Positions 7,880 to 16,321 of a stretch of 40,270 nucleotides of DNA are shown in pieces (the stretch's first letter is position 1; every line of letters begins with the position of its first letter). The position numbers and the translations under genes were made by a program. The notes under the pieces were generated by a model, which was not told the DNA's origin, ran no database searches, and saw only the letters and a program-made list of their open reading frames with translations. The stretch covers positions 1 to 40,270 of the forward strand of contig DATGWF010000118.1 in assembly GCA_035299585.1 (NCBI GenBank). The letters are read 5' to 3'. This DNA is from DATGWF01 sp035299585 (GTDB lineage: Bacteria > Actinomycetota > Actinomycetes > Actinomycetales > Microbacteriaceae).

Positions 7880-7897
7880 ATCGATGCAAGCCTCGAT
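7880..7897. promoter_or_regulatory. Candidate ArsR operator 2
   Basis: ATCGA-8 nt-TCGAT inverted repeat with the same arms as operator 1, 38 nt before the arsC start. Two copies could control the two divergent promoters separately. Confidence 0.45.
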
Positions 7898-7935
7898 ATG
7901 CTCAACGTGACGTTCCTATGTCGCCAAGGAGAGAA

Positions 7936-8355
7936 ATGTCTGCTGAGTCCGCCACCGTGCTCTTCGTTTGCGTGCACAACGCCGGTCGATCCCAAATGGC
8001 TGCAGGTTTCTTGCAGTCGTTCGCCGGGGATCGCATTGCGGTGCGGTCGGCTGGGACGGCGCCAAAAGAAGCGGTAAACCCGTCCGCCATCGCCGCAATG
8101 GCTGAGCTCGGCATCGACATCGCGGCCAACCAGCCGAAGGTGCTCACACCCGAGTCGGTCCAGCAGGCCGACTATGTCATCACGATGGGGTGCGGGGACG
8201 AGTGCCCCTATTTCCCCGGCCGTGAGTATCGCGACTGGCCGCTCGATGATCCGGCCGGCAAAGATATCGACGCTGTGCGACCGATTCGGGATGCCATCCG
8301 CGATCGCGTCCAGGCACTCATCGCCGAAATCGACGCCAAAAGCACGACCGTCTAG
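7936..8355 (+). CDS. arsC: Arsenate reductase, LMW tyrosine-phosphatase fold
   Basis: 139 aa. ATG at 7936 chosen because AAGGAG lies just upstream; an ATG at 7918 would place this site inside the gene. Catalytic P-loop C12-VHNAG-R18-S, general acid Asp in DWPLDDP (about 105), and additional Cys86 and Cys90 in TMGCGDECPYFPG. Reduces arsenate to arsenite. The Cys86/Cys90 arrangement resembles thioredoxin- or mycothiol-linked ArsC enzymes; the electron donor cannot be decided from sequence. No arsenite exporter gene lies next to it. Its TAG stop shares the palindrome CTAG with the stop of the convergent membrane gene. Confidence 0.93.
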   Translation: MSAESATVLFVCVHNAGRSQMAAGFLQSFAGDRIAVRSAGTAPKEAVNPSAIAAMAELGIDIAANQPKVLTPESVQQADYVITMGCGDECPYFPGREYRDWPLDDPAGKDIDAVRPIRDAIRDRVQALIAEIDAKSTTV

Positions 8356-8567
8356 AGCGGCCCGTCAGGGTAGATGCTTCGCGTCTCTGCGCGCTGACGG
8401 CCGCGGCGCCAGAGGCGCGGCCGAAGCACCTTGGGCACGATTTTCGCGATTGCGAGCGCGGCGTAAATTGTCGTGTTGAGCGCGACGAGCGCGGACAGCA
8501 CGAGGAAAAAGTTGCCGTGCAGGAATGAGTCCGGGAGCAGGATTCCCGCGAGAACGAGTTGGTTCAT
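8352..8567 (-). CDS. Small one-helix membrane protein coupled to the GT2 glycosyltransferase
   Basis: 71 aa. The ATG overlaps the glycosyltransferase stop as ATGA, so the pair is translationally coupled. One clear membrane helix (FFLVLSALVALNTTIYAALA, about 20-40), a preceding weakly hydrophobic N-terminus, and a strongly basic tail (RPRLWRRGRQR). Such small proteins often accompany processive synthases; it may assist assembly or export of the polysaccharide (inference). Family not recognised. Confidence 0.75.
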   Translation of the reverse strand: MNQLVLAGILLPDSFLHGNFFLVLSALVALNTTIYAALAIAKIVPKVLRPRLWRRGRQRAETRSIYPDGPL

Positions 8568-9976
8568 GCGACGGTCACCGCCTCACGCGTCTCGTGACCC
8601 CATCTTGCGTCGCGCTTGAATGCGATGTCGAGCACGCCCTTCAAGAAGATGAGGTCGATGTATGAGTCATAGAGGAGTTCCGGGATGATTGCGAGCGCGA
8701 GCAGGCGCGCTTTCCACCCGCCCGGCCAGACGGTGTACACGCGCTCGGCCGCGAAGATGCCAATCATCGAGATCCAGAACGGGAACCACACCCAGTTATC
8801 TGTCGCGAGCAGTTGCAGGGTGATGAGAACGAAGAACGACCACAGTGCGAACACCGAATATGCGATGCCGAGCTGTTGCGACCAATAGCGCGACGTCGTC
8901 GCCGTCACGCCGTATGCGGCGATGTTCTCGAGGGCGCCGCGCTGCCACCGCAGGCGTTGCGTCCACAGCGTCGGGAGCGTGTCCATGAGTTCGGTCTCGA
9001 CCTGGCAGCCATCCGGCGAGAGCATGAGGGCACCGAGCGATTTCAGTGCAATGGTGAGCTCGTTGTCCTCTGTGAGCGCTTCAGTGTCGTAGACCTTGCC
9101 GGGGGCGCCGGGGATGAGGGTGCCACGCGACTCCGCCACCTTTGTGAGTGCCTGACTTCGGAAGATCGAGGAGGTGCCGGTCAACACGAATACCCGGCCG
9201 CCGCGTCGCATGATTTCGCGGGAGTAGCGCAGGTATTCGTTTCGCTGGAGTTGGCCCAGCAGCCCCTTCCCCGGTTCGCCGTAGAACAGTCCGCCGATGG
9301 CACTGAGCCCGCGGTCGTTGGTGAAGTATCGGACCGCTGTCGAGAGGTAGCCCGGGAGCAGACGCGTGTCAGCGTCCATGATCATGACCGTATCGTTCGG
9401 CCCCATGCTCGGCAGAATTTCCGCCATCACCTGGTTGAGTGCACCGGCCTTCTTGTCTCGGTTGTCGACCGATTCGAAGATATCCACGCCGTAGCTCCGG
9501 GCAATGTCGACGGTTCGGTCGGTGCAGTTGTCGGCGACGACGATGATGCGATCCGGCACTCGCTCTTGAGCGTGAAGCGATTCGATGGCGCCCGCGATGA
9601 GTTGTTCTTCGTTGTGCGCCGGGACGAGCACGGTGACGCTTACTTCACCGTTGAACTGTCCGCGGGTCTCGTTCATGAGCACCCAGGGGGCGAGTGGCTT
9701 CAGCTCGATGTTGTGGCTGCGACGCGAGCGGGTGATGTCGCGAACCTCGATACCAATAAAGAAGGCAGCGACGATGAATGCGACGCTAATGGCGGCAATC
9801 ACGGCGAACAGCGGCGGAGCCTGCCATGAGTAGAGGACATGCCAACCGTTTGCCAGCTCGGCGTCGACGGGAACCGCGTCACCGGCGGCATTCGTGGCGC
9901 TGAGCGTCCACCACACGATGCCAATGCCAACGACGGCGATTGAAACCAGCACAAGACCGATTGACCGTTGGAACAT
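8564..9976 (-). CDS. Membrane-bound processive GT2 glycosyltransferase (polysaccharide synthase)
   Basis: 470 aa from ATG at 9976, preceded by GGAGGGGGCA; a TTG four codons upstream lies over this site and is not chosen. Two N-terminal membrane helices (about 5-24 and 55-76), GT-A domain with VTVLVPAHNEE, DAD at 201-203 (metal/UDP), TED at 302-304 (catalytic base), QRLRW at 340-344 (processivity), then at least three helices at the C-terminus. This is the layout of NodC/PgaC/hyaluronan-synthase-like enzymes making beta-linked polysaccharide at the membrane. The product is unknown; poly-N-acetylglucosamine-like exopolymers are typical. Confidence 0.9.
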   Translation of the reverse strand: MFQRSIGLVLVSIAVVGIGIVWWTLSATNAAGDAVPVDAELANGWHVLYSWQAPPLFAVIAAISVAFIVAAFFIGIEVRDITRSRRSHNIELKPLAPWVLMNETRGQFNGEVSVTVLVPAHNEEQLIAGAIESLHAQERVPDRIIVVADNCTDRTVDIARSYGVDIFESVDNRDKKAGALNQVMAEILPSMGPNDTVMIMDADTRLLPGYLSTAVRYFTNDRGLSAIGGLFYGEPGKGLLGQLQRNEYLRYSREIMRRGGRVFVLTGTSSIFRSQALTKVAESRGTLIPGAPGKVYDTEALTEDNELTIALKSLGALMLSPDGCQVETELMDTLPTLWTQRLRWQRGALENIAAYGVTATTSRYWSQQLGIAYSVFALWSFFVLITLQLLATDNWVWFPFWISMIGIFAAERVYTVWPGGWKARLLALAIIPELLYDSYIDLIFLKGVLDIAFKRDARWGHETREAVTVA

Positions 9977-10100
9977 TGCCCCCTCCAAACCGCGTATTCA
10001 ATTGGTGCTCCCAACCTAGCGACCGAACGGGCTGCCTGCCTAGTCTGACTTCGATGAACACGTGACCGCGATGACCGTTCCGAGTGCAAACTTCACCAAA

Positions 10101-10106
10101 TACGAT
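10101..10106 (+). promoter_or_regulatory. Candidate leaderless -10 box for the 10113 gene
   Basis: TACGAT followed by exactly 6 nt and ATG; no ribosome binding site. This spacing decides the start at 10113 over the ATG at 10062. Confidence 0.5.
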
Positions 10107-10112
10107 GGCAAC

Positions 10113-10490
10113 ATGCGACTCATCGGGGTGTATGACGCAAATGGCGGGTTCGCCGGCGAACTGGCCTACATCGTCGGCCACGCTTTCGGGGTACGTGAGT
10201 GTGCGCTCTGCGACATCACACATTCGCCCGTCGCGAAGAAGGCCGCGTGGAAGCAGCTCGAGCGGAACCTCCTCAGCGACCGCGGCATTCGATTCACGCT
10301 CGTGCACCGCAACGAGCGCACGGTCGCGGAACACGAGGCGAGCGATGGCCTCGAACCGTGCGTGCTCATCGAGACCGATGCCGGGACCCTCAGCGTGCTC
10401 GTCACTCGGGAGGATCTCGTCGCGGTGCACGGTGATGTCGCCGCGTTCTCAGCGCTCCTTTCGGAGCGCTTGGACGAGCAGCTCTCGTAG
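10113..10490 (+). CDS. Conserved-looking protein of unknown function
   Basis: 125 aa, cytoplasmic, no signal peptide. Starts MRLIGVYDANGGFAGELAYI, then a Cys-His cluster GHAFGVRECALCDITH that could bind metal (Cys-x2-Cys-x3-His), followed by an alternating alpha/beta pattern (TLVHRNERT, CVLIETDAGTLSVLVTREDL). The sequence looks like a real small domain, with good codon bias, but I do not recognise its family. It stands alone between the GT2 gene (divergent) and icd. Confidence 0.7.
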   Translation: MRLIGVYDANGGFAGELAYIVGHAFGVRECALCDITHSPVAKKAAWKQLERNLLSDRGIRFTLVHRNERTVAEHEASDGLEPCVLIETDAGTLSVLVTREDLVAVHGDVAAFSALLSERLDEQLS

Positions 10491-10613
10491 GCCATCGCAC
10501 AATCCGCACCACTGGGCTCAGGGCCCGCTGTGGCGCGGAATCGCGCCGATTCGGTGCGTTAGGCTGGCCTGCGGGGCGGCCATCAGCCCCATGAAACCGG
10601 AGAACTGCAGATC

Positions 10614-12833
10614 GTGACCGATTCGACCATCATCTACACCATCACCGACGAGGCCCCCGCGCTGGCGACCGCCTCGTTCCTCCCGATTGTGTCGGCCTTC
10701 GCTCGTGCCGCCCACGTCGACATCGATACCCGCGACATTTCGCTCGCCGGCCGCATCCTCGCCGCGTTCCCAGAGCGCCTCACCGAGGCGCAGCGAGTCG
10801 GCGATGCGCTTTCCGAGCTCGGTGAGCTCGCCAAGACCCCGCAGGCCAACATCATTAAGTTGCCGAACATCTCCGCATCAATCCCTCAGCTCAAGGCAGC
10901 CATTGCTGAACTACAGGCGCAGGGCTTCGACGTTCCCGAGTACGCCGACGAGCCGAGCACCGACGCCGAGCGCGACGCTCGCGCCCGGTACGACCGCATC
11001 AAGGGCAGCGCCGTGAACCCGGTGCTCCGCGAGGGAAACTCCGACCGCCGCGCCCCGCTTTCGGTCAAGAACTACGCCCGCAAGCACCCGCACACCAACA
11101 AAGCGTTTGCGGCTGGATCGAAGACCCGCGTCGCCACCATGGGGCACGACGACTTCTTCTCCAACGAGAAATCCGTCGTCGTTCCGGCGGCCGATACCCT
11201 CACCATTCGGCACATTGCAACTGACGGCACCGAGACCGTCCTCAAGAGCGGCCTGAAGGTTCTCGAGGGCGAGATTGTCGATGCGACCTTCATGTCGGCG
11301 AAGGCGCTCGATGCGTTCCTCGCCGAGACGCTCAATCAGGCTCAGGCCGACAACGTGCTCTACTCAGTGCACCTCAAGGCGACCATGATGAAGGTGAGCG
11401 ACCCAATTCTGTTCGGCCACGTCGTAAAGGCCTTCTTCGCGAGCGTGTTTGAGACCCACGGTGCCGCACTTGCCGCCGCTGGACTGTCGGCGAATGACGG
11501 ACTCGGTTCGATTCTGGCCGGCCTCGGGCAGGTTGCTGGCGGGGACGCGATTGCCGCCGCCTTCGACGCGGCAATTGCCTCCGGCCCGCGCCTCAGCTAC
11601 GTCAACAGCGATCGGGGTATTACCAACCTCCACGTCCCCTCAGACGTCATCGTCGATGCGTCGATGCCGGCCCTCATCCGCAACGGCGGCAAGCTCTGGG
11701 GCGTCGACGGTGGCGAAGACGACACCATCGCCGTCATTCCGGACTCCTCCTACGCGGGTGTCTACCAAGCCACCATCGACGACGTGAAGGCAAACGGTTC
11801 GCTGAACCCCGCCACCATCGGTACCGTCCCGAACGTCGGCCTTATGGCTCAGGCCGCCGAGGAATATGGCAGCCACGACAAGACCTTCGAGATTCCGGCC
11901 GATGGCCGCGTTGAAGTCGTCAATTCGGCCGGCGACGTGCTCATCTCGCACGAGGTGTCGTGCTGCGACATCTGGCGCGCCACCCAAACCAAGGACACCC
12001 CGATCCGTGACTGGGTCAAACTTGCCGTCTCGCGCGCTCGCGCCACCGGCGTGCCAGCCGTGTTCTGGCTCGACGAGCGCCGCGCCCACGACGCGCAGGT
12101 CATCAACAAGGTGCACACCTACCTTGCCGACCACGACACGACCGGTTTGACCATCGAAATCATGGCGCCGGCGGACGCCACGCGGTATTCGCTCGAGCGC
12201 ATTCGCCGCGGTGAGGACACGATCTCGGTCACTGGAAACGTGCTCCGCGACTACCTCACCGACCTGTTCCCCATCCTCGAGGTCGGCACGAGCGCCAAGA
12301 TGCTCTCCATTGTTCCGCTGCTTGCCGGTGGCGGTCTGTTCGAGACCGGCGCCGGAGGCTCGGCACCGAAGCACGTTCAGCAACTCCTCGAAGAGAACTA
12401 TCTGCGCTGGGACTCGCTCGGTGAGTTCTTCGCGCTCGCCGCGTCATTCGAGCACTTTGCTGACTTCACCGGTAATGAGCACGCTCGTGTGCTCGCCGAC
12501 ACCCTCGACCGTGCAACCGGGACCTTCCTCGAAGAGGATCGCTCGCCAGGACGTAAGATTGGCACCATCGACAACCGCGGTAGCCACTTCTATCTTGCTC
12601 TGTACTGGGCGCAAGAGCTTGCCGCTCAGACGACGGATGCGACCCTCGCTGCGACGTTTGCGCCGATCGCCGAGGCGCTCGGCTCTCACGAAGACCAGAT
12701 TGTGGCTGAACTCATTGCGTCACAGGGCAAGCCGGTCGACATCGGAGGCTACTACCGCCCGAACGCCGAGCGTGTTGCCTCGGTGATGCGCCCCTCTGCC
12801 ACGCTGAACGCGGTCATCGACGGCATCGCGTAA
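10614..12833 (+). CDS. icd: Isocitrate dehydrogenase, NADP-dependent, monomeric type
   Basis: 739 aa, the usual length of the monomeric (IDH-II) class, starting with GTG at 10614 and GGAG 11 nt upstream. Converts isocitrate to 2-oxoglutarate with NADP+ in the TCA cycle. Recognisable blocks: YTITDEAPALAT at the N-terminus, IIKLPNISASIPQLKAAIAE, KGSAVNPVLREGNSDRRAP (isocitrate-binding Ser/Asn/Arg region, about 131-149), the segment around ATMGHDDFFSNE, and VFWLDERRAHD. The class is common in actinobacteria and supports the taxonomic reading. Monocistronic: a strong terminator follows. Confidence 0.97.
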   Translation: MTDSTIIYTITDEAPALATASFLPIVSAFARAAHVDIDTRDISLAGRILAAFPERLTEAQRVGDALSELGELAKTPQANIIKLPNISASIPQLKAAIAELQAQGFDVPEYADEPSTDAERDARARYDRIKGSAVNPVLREGNSDRRAPLSVKNYARKHPHTNKAFAAGSKTRVATMGHDDFFSNEKSVVVPAADTLTIRHIATDGTETVLKSGLKVLEGEIVDATFMSAKALDAFLAETLNQAQADNVLYSVHLKATMMKVSDPILFGHVVKAFFASVFETHGAALAAAGLSANDGLGSILAGLGQVAGGDAIAAAFDAAIASGPRLSYVNSDRGITNLHVPSDVIVDASMPALIRNGGKLWGVDGGEDDTIAVIPDSSYAGVYQATIDDVKANGSLNPATIGTVPNVGLMAQAAEEYGSHDKTFEIPADGRVEVVNSAGDVLISHEVSCCDIWRATQTKDTPIRDWVKLAVSRARATGVPAVFWLDERRAHDAQVINKVHTYLADHDTTGLTIEIMAPADATRYSLERIRRGEDTISVTGNVLRDYLTDLFPILEVGTSAKMLSIVPLLAGGGLFETGAGGSAPKHVQQLLEENYLRWDSLGEFFALAASFEHFADFTGNEHARVLADTLDRATGTFLEEDRSPGRKIGTIDNRGSHFYLALYWAQELAAQTTDATLAATFAPIAEALGSHEDQIVAELIASQGKPVDIGGYYRPNAERVASVMRPSATLNAVIDGIA

Positions 12834-12844
12834 GGCACATCCAA

Positions 12845-12884
12845 ACGGAAGACGCCCCCGGCAGTTGCCGGGGGCGTCTTCCGT
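12845..12884. terminator. Bidirectional terminator between icd and wall protein 4
   Basis: ACGGAAGACGCCCCCGGCA (12845-12863) is the exact complement of 12866-12884: a 19-bp near-continuous palindrome serving both convergent genes. Confidence 0.85.
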
Positions 12885-12893
12885 GTGTCGCGT

Positions 12894-13826
12894 TTAGGCG
12901 CGAGCTCGGCGGATGGCCACGAACGCCATTCCGGCGATGCCGAGCACGCTGAGAGCGGTGGCGCCCCAGAGCGTGTTCGCGTTCATCGCCGAACCGGTGG
13001 TCGCGAGTTCTGCAGCGCTCGGGGTCGCGCTTGGGCTCGACTCCGTTGCGGTAGCCAGGCCGGCCAGCCAGAATCGGACGGTGCTTGCGGGGGTCTCGGC
13101 ATTGGTGTGCGTGATGGTGATGCTCGCAATATCGGTATTCGGAGCGAGCCATCCCGTGACGCCGCTGTCGGTGCCATCCGCATCCGGCGCGAAGGTGATG
13201 CTTCCCGACGTGTCAGTAACAACCGGGACCGCCGTCTCCCCGCTGCAGACGTCCGGCTGGGTCGCGACTGCGCAGAGGTTGAACGCGTTGTCCGTCGAGG
13301 AGCCGTAGAGGCCGCCGCGAGAAACGGTGTTTCCGTCCGCGTCGGTCGCAGTGACGACCACCGTGTCGAGATCGAGGTCGCCGATGGCGATTGCGAATCG
13401 GTCCGCCGGGATGGGCTCGTCGAACGTGAAGACGGTCGTTCCGGTGACGTCGGCTGTGACACCGACTCGCAAGAACTGCGTGTCCGCCGAGGGGCCGCTC
13501 GCGCCGAACACTTCACCAATGGGTGTGTCGGCGGCAAGCCACTCTTCGCTGTTGTCTCGGGTCTCGACAGCGTTGTCGATCGGGTCGATGGAGTCACCCG
13601 AGAACTCGGTGACGAACGTGCCGCCCGGAAGGTCGGTGTCACCGAAGTTGAACTCACCGGCCGTGACCGTCGAGTCGTCCGGATCGACCGCAATGTTGCC
13701 GTAGCTCGCGTAGACGCCGACATAACTCGTGGCGTGTGCGGCTGGAAGCGCAGCTGCACCGAACAGTGCCACACCTGCGGAGAGCGCAACGGCCGAGCCG
13801 AGACGCAGTGAACGAACTGAACGCAT
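12894..13826 (-). CDS. Secreted cell-wall protein with LATTG sorting tail (copy 4, not Gly-rich)
   Basis: 310 aa. AGGGGAG precedes the ATG at 13826. Signal peptide with basic start (MRSVRSLRLG) and cleavage near AAHA-TS. The mature region is acidic and beta-rich, with one Cys pair (NLCAVA, DVCSGE) and Asp/Thr-rich strands such as DLDLDTVVVTATDADGN, resembling a jelly-roll or Ig-like surface domain; no catalytic motif seen. A Ser/Pro-rich linker (ESSPSATPSA) leads to ELATTG, a hydrophobic helix and RRARA. Sortase-dependent anchoring is inferred. It shares only the export and anchoring signals with copies 1-3. Confidence 0.87.
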   Translation of the reverse strand: MRSVRSLRLGSAVALSAGVALFGAAALPAAHATSYVGVYASYGNIAVDPDDSTVTAGEFNFGDTDLPGGTFVTEFSGDSIDPIDNAVETRDNSEEWLAADTPIGEVFGASGPSADTQFLRVGVTADVTGTTVFTFDEPIPADRFAIAIGDLDLDTVVVTATDADGNTVSRGGLYGSSTDNAFNLCAVATQPDVCSGETAVPVVTDTSGSITFAPDADGTDSGVTGWLAPNTDIASITITHTNAETPASTVRFWLAGLATATESSPSATPSAAELATTGSAMNANTLWGATALSVLGIAGMAFVAIRRARA

Positions 13827-13923
13827 GGAAAAACTCCCCTAACAGACCTATGCACATAGGTATTTCTGCGAGCCTAGCAAACGGCGCCCTGTTGATGACA
13901 GTCCCGGCCCGGAGGCATCATGA

Positions 13924-13929
13924 CAGACT
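13924..13929 (+). promoter_or_regulatory. Candidate leaderless -10-like box for the GNAT gene
   Basis: CAGACT followed by 6 nt and the ATG at 13936, without a ribosome binding site. One mismatch to TANNNT, but spacing and the AGACT core match other boxes. Confidence 0.35.
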
Positions 13930-13935
13930 GATTCC

Positions 13936-14625
13936 ATGACTGATCGCATGGCCGAAGTATGGCCGGCTGCCGCACTCCAATTCCGATCGGGTGACCTCGA
14001 GTTGCGCTGGATGGACGACCACCTCGCGCTTGCCGTCGCAGATGTTGCGGTTCGGGGCATTCACGACGCGGATTACATGCCGTTCAACACGCCCTGGACT
14101 CAGGGAACACCAGACGAAATCCGTCGCTCCGTGCTCTACTGGATTTGGACGATGCGCGGAACCGCGAACAGCCCGAATCCCCACCTGACGCTTGCCGTCC
14201 TCATTAACGGTGAGCCCGCCGGCATCCAAAGCCTCGTTGCGAGCGAGTGGCGGACACTACGCGAGATCTCCACCGGCTCGTGGTTGGGAAGAGAGTTTCA
14301 GGGCTCCGGAGTCGGCACCCGCATGCGTGCGCTCAGCATTCGTGCCTCTTTTGAGGGCCTGGGCGCGACGCAGGTTACCTCCGGCGCGTTTACGGACAAC
14401 GCTGCATCAAACCGTGTATCGAGCAAGCTCGGCTATGAACTCGACGGGATCGAACGCGGGGTATTCCAGGGCCGGGCCAGAACCACGCAGCGCTACCGAC
14501 TCACCCGTGAGCGCTGGGAAGAGCTCCGTTCCCATCATGACGCCGTGCTGGGCGCCCCGGTCGAACTGCTCGGTTGCGCCGAGCTCCTCGAGCAACTGGA
14601 GCAGGCGCCCGAGTCGATGGGCTAA
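13936..14625 (+). CDS. GNAT-family N-acetyltransferase
   Basis: 229 aa. Acetyl-CoA binding motif A is GREFQGSGVGTRMRAL (Q-x-x-G-x-G type, about 119-134) and motif B is ASNRVSSKLGYELDG. The order and the RimJ/RimL-like features (LRWMDDHLA start, late RYRLTRERW) suggest acetylation of an amino group on a protein or small molecule. The ATG has no ribosome binding site and may be leaderless. It stands alone between wall protein 4 (divergent) and tetR (convergent). Substrate unknown. Confidence 0.88.
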   Translation: MTDRMAEVWPAAALQFRSGDLELRWMDDHLALAVADVAVRGIHDADYMPFNTPWTQGTPDEIRRSVLYWIWTMRGTANSPNPHLTLAVLINGEPAGIQSLVASEWRTLREISTGSWLGREFQGSGVGTRMRALSIRASFEGLGATQVTSGAFTDNAASNRVSSKLGYELDGIERGVFQGRARTTQRYRLTRERWEELRSHHDAVLGAPVELLGCAELLEQLEQAPESMG

Positions 14626-14671
14626 CCGTCGCCATCCTGACGCGGCAACAGGTGCTCCACAATAGTCGGCT

Positions 14672-15301
14672 TTAACCGGCGAGCGAGCCTGAGGTCGCTC
14701 CGAGGAGTGTCTCGCTCGCTCGCGCCATTTGGGCCACGTACGCGAGCGCGTCTGACTCTCGCACGAGGGCCTGGGCGTTGAGCCCGTCAATCATTCCGAT
14801 GAGCTGCCAAGCGGTCGCGGCCGGGTCGGCAACGTGGAACACACCTTCGGCAACGCCGGCCTGGATCAGTTCGACGACGAATCGACTCCACGCGCGGGAT
14901 TCCGCCTGAACGGCCTTGCGGAGGGCGACGTTGCGGCGGCCGAGCGCGTACGCCTCAATCCACACCACCGTCACTGACTCGCGGCCGCCCCCGAGGAGGG
15001 TGACGATGAGTGCCCGCATCCGCTCGGAGGCGCTGCGGAACCGGGCCACCTCTTCCTGGAGCTCGAGGAGCTCGGCGGACACAATTTGTCGGAACACCCG
15101 AGCAATCAACCCGTCCATGCTGGGTTCGTAGTGCGTGATGAGTCCGCTGGCGACGTCAAGTCGACCGGCGATGGCTCGGAGCGTAATTGCGCTGAGTCCG
15201 TGCTCGCGCGCAATCGCACAGGCGGCATCAACGATGGCGAGGCCGCGCTCTTCGGCTGAGAGGCGGACGCGCGGTCGGGTGGTTTGCGGCGACATCGGCA
15301 T
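14672..15301 (-). CDS. TetR-family transcriptional repressor
   Basis: 209 aa. Start ATG at 15301 chosen because AAAGGGG lies 6 nt upstream; the longer open frame reaches into the operator. N-terminal TetR helix-turn-helix (about 17-62): AIVDAACAIAREHGLSAITL then RAIAGRLDVASGLITHYE. The C-terminal ligand domain includes VVWIEAYALGRRNVALRKAV. The palindrome 18 nt upstream recurs before the agmatine deiminase operon at 16327, so autoregulation and control of that operon are inferred; the ligand could be agmatine or another polyamine. Confidence 0.9.
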   Translation of the reverse strand: MPMSPQTTRPRVRLSAEERGLAIVDAACAIAREHGLSAITLRAIAGRLDVASGLITHYEPSMDGLIARVFRQIVSAELLELQEEVARFRSASERMRALIVTLLGGGRESVTVVWIEAYALGRRNVALRKAVQAESRAWSRFVVELIQAGVAEGVFHVADPAATAWQLIGMIDGLNAQALVRESDALAYVAQMARASETLLGATSGSLAG

Positions 15302-15318
15302 CGTCCACCCCTTTCGTA

Positions 15319-15334
15319 TTGAGCGGCTGCTCAA
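15319..15334. promoter_or_regulatory. Candidate TetR operator upstream of tetR
   Basis: TTGAGCGGCTGCTCAA, a 16-bp palindrome with one central mismatched pair, 18 nt upstream of the tetR start and between it and the divergent wall protein gene. The same TTGAGC....GCTCAA frame occurs at 16327-16342. Confidence 0.7.
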
Positions 15335-15383
15335 CACGCTATCAGGGGGTCAGGCCATTTCCGAGGGCTTGGGTATAGGCGTC

Positions 15384-15389
15384 TAAGCT
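15384..15389 (+). promoter_or_regulatory. Candidate leaderless -10 box for wall protein 5
   Basis: TAAGCT, then 6 nt, then ATG at 15396; no ribosome binding site. Confidence 0.5.
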
Positions 15390-15395
15390 CGCCCT

Positions 15396-16316
15396 ATGCG
15401 TATTCGTTTGCTCGTTGCGAGCCTCCTTGCTCTCGGGATTTCGGTTGGCGCTGGAGTGCCTGCGGCACAGGCCGCTGGCTATGGTTCTCCGAGCTTTGGT
15501 GTGTCGCATGTCTGGCTCAATGGCGACATGGACCCAACCGTCGTGCCGATGACCAGCTGGCAAATCGACTTTCGGGGCTTCGATTCAACTGACCGGCGCG
15601 TCATTACGCATGCCAGCGCTCCACGATTCCCGCTTATCGACCCTGCTGGTCAATCGGTCACACACTGCCAGGCTGCGCGACCAACTGGGATGTCCCACTT
15701 TGGCTGCGATGTTCGCGGGACCTCACCGCTCGCTCCGGGGACTCAAACCGTTTCGGTCTCCATTCTTGAGGAAGGCGTTGACCCAAACGGGCCGCCAAGC
15801 GTTCTGTGGACTGGGACGTTGCCGATTACGGTATGCGACGGCATCTGCAGCGACCTCTTCGACGTGACCGTCGATCCGCAACCACTGCGCTTCCTCGCCA
15901 ATTCGGAGCTGTCAACGCAAGCTCGCGGGACACTGGTATTCAACGTCGACTGGAATGCCGAGAATGTGCGATTCTCGCGTCCAGTCGACAGTTCGGGTTC
16001 GGTTATTCCGGGGGATTGGGAGATTCACACCGAAGAGCCCGCAAACGGCTCAACGTTTTCCTTCTCTGGCATGTTTACCCAACCGGGTACGTATACCGGC
16101 CAGCTGTCCGTTGGCGATGAATTTGGCGTGCAGCACGCCGCGTCATACTCAATCGTCGTGTGTGGCGACGAAGCCTGTATGAACCCAAATGCCCAGCTCG
16201 CGACAACGGGAGCGTCCGCCGAAAGTGGCCTTGGCCTCGCGCTTGGAGCAATTGCACTCGGGTTCAGTGCCATCGTTCGCCGCCGGTGGTTGACAGTAAA
16301 GCAATCGGCGCGATAA
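15396..16316 (+). CDS. Secreted cell-wall protein with LATTG sorting tail (copy 5)
   Basis: 306 aa. Signal peptide MRIRLLVASLLALGISVGAG with cleavage near AQA-AG. The mature part contains six Cys in close pairs (THCQA / FGCDV, TVCDGICSD, VVCGDEACMN), likely disulfides, and two beta-rich segments (TQTVSVSILEEGVDP; TYTGQLSVGDEFG) that look like Ig-type folds. It ends in QLATTG, a hydrophobic helix and RRRWLTVKQSAR. Unrelated in sequence to copies 1-4 apart from sorting signals. Its stop lies 10 nt before the operator of the next operon. Function unknown; wall anchoring inferred. Confidence 0.86.
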   Translation: MRIRLLVASLLALGISVGAGVPAAQAAGYGSPSFGVSHVWLNGDMDPTVVPMTSWQIDFRGFDSTDRRVITHASAPRFPLIDPAGQSVTHCQAARPTGMSHFGCDVRGTSPLAPGTQTVSVSILEEGVDPNGPPSVLWTGTLPITVCDGICSDLFDVTVDPQPLRFLANSELSTQARGTLVFNVDWNAENVRFSRPVDSSGSVIPGDWEIHTEEPANGSTFSFSGMFTQPGTYTGQLSVGDEFGVQHAASYSIVVCGDEACMNPNAQLATTGASAESGLGLALGAIALGFSAIVRRRWLTVKQSAR

Positions 16317-16321
16317 CTTCC

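Noticed and set aside
11640..12383. 247-codon minus-strand frame inside icd
   Set aside because: It lies wholly within a clear isocitrate dehydrogenase gene and has no recognisable product.
12885..13811. 308-codon plus-strand frame opposite wall protein 4
   Set aside because: No start signal, Arg/Val/Gly-rich low-information product; the minus strand has signal peptide, sorting tail and ribosome binding site.
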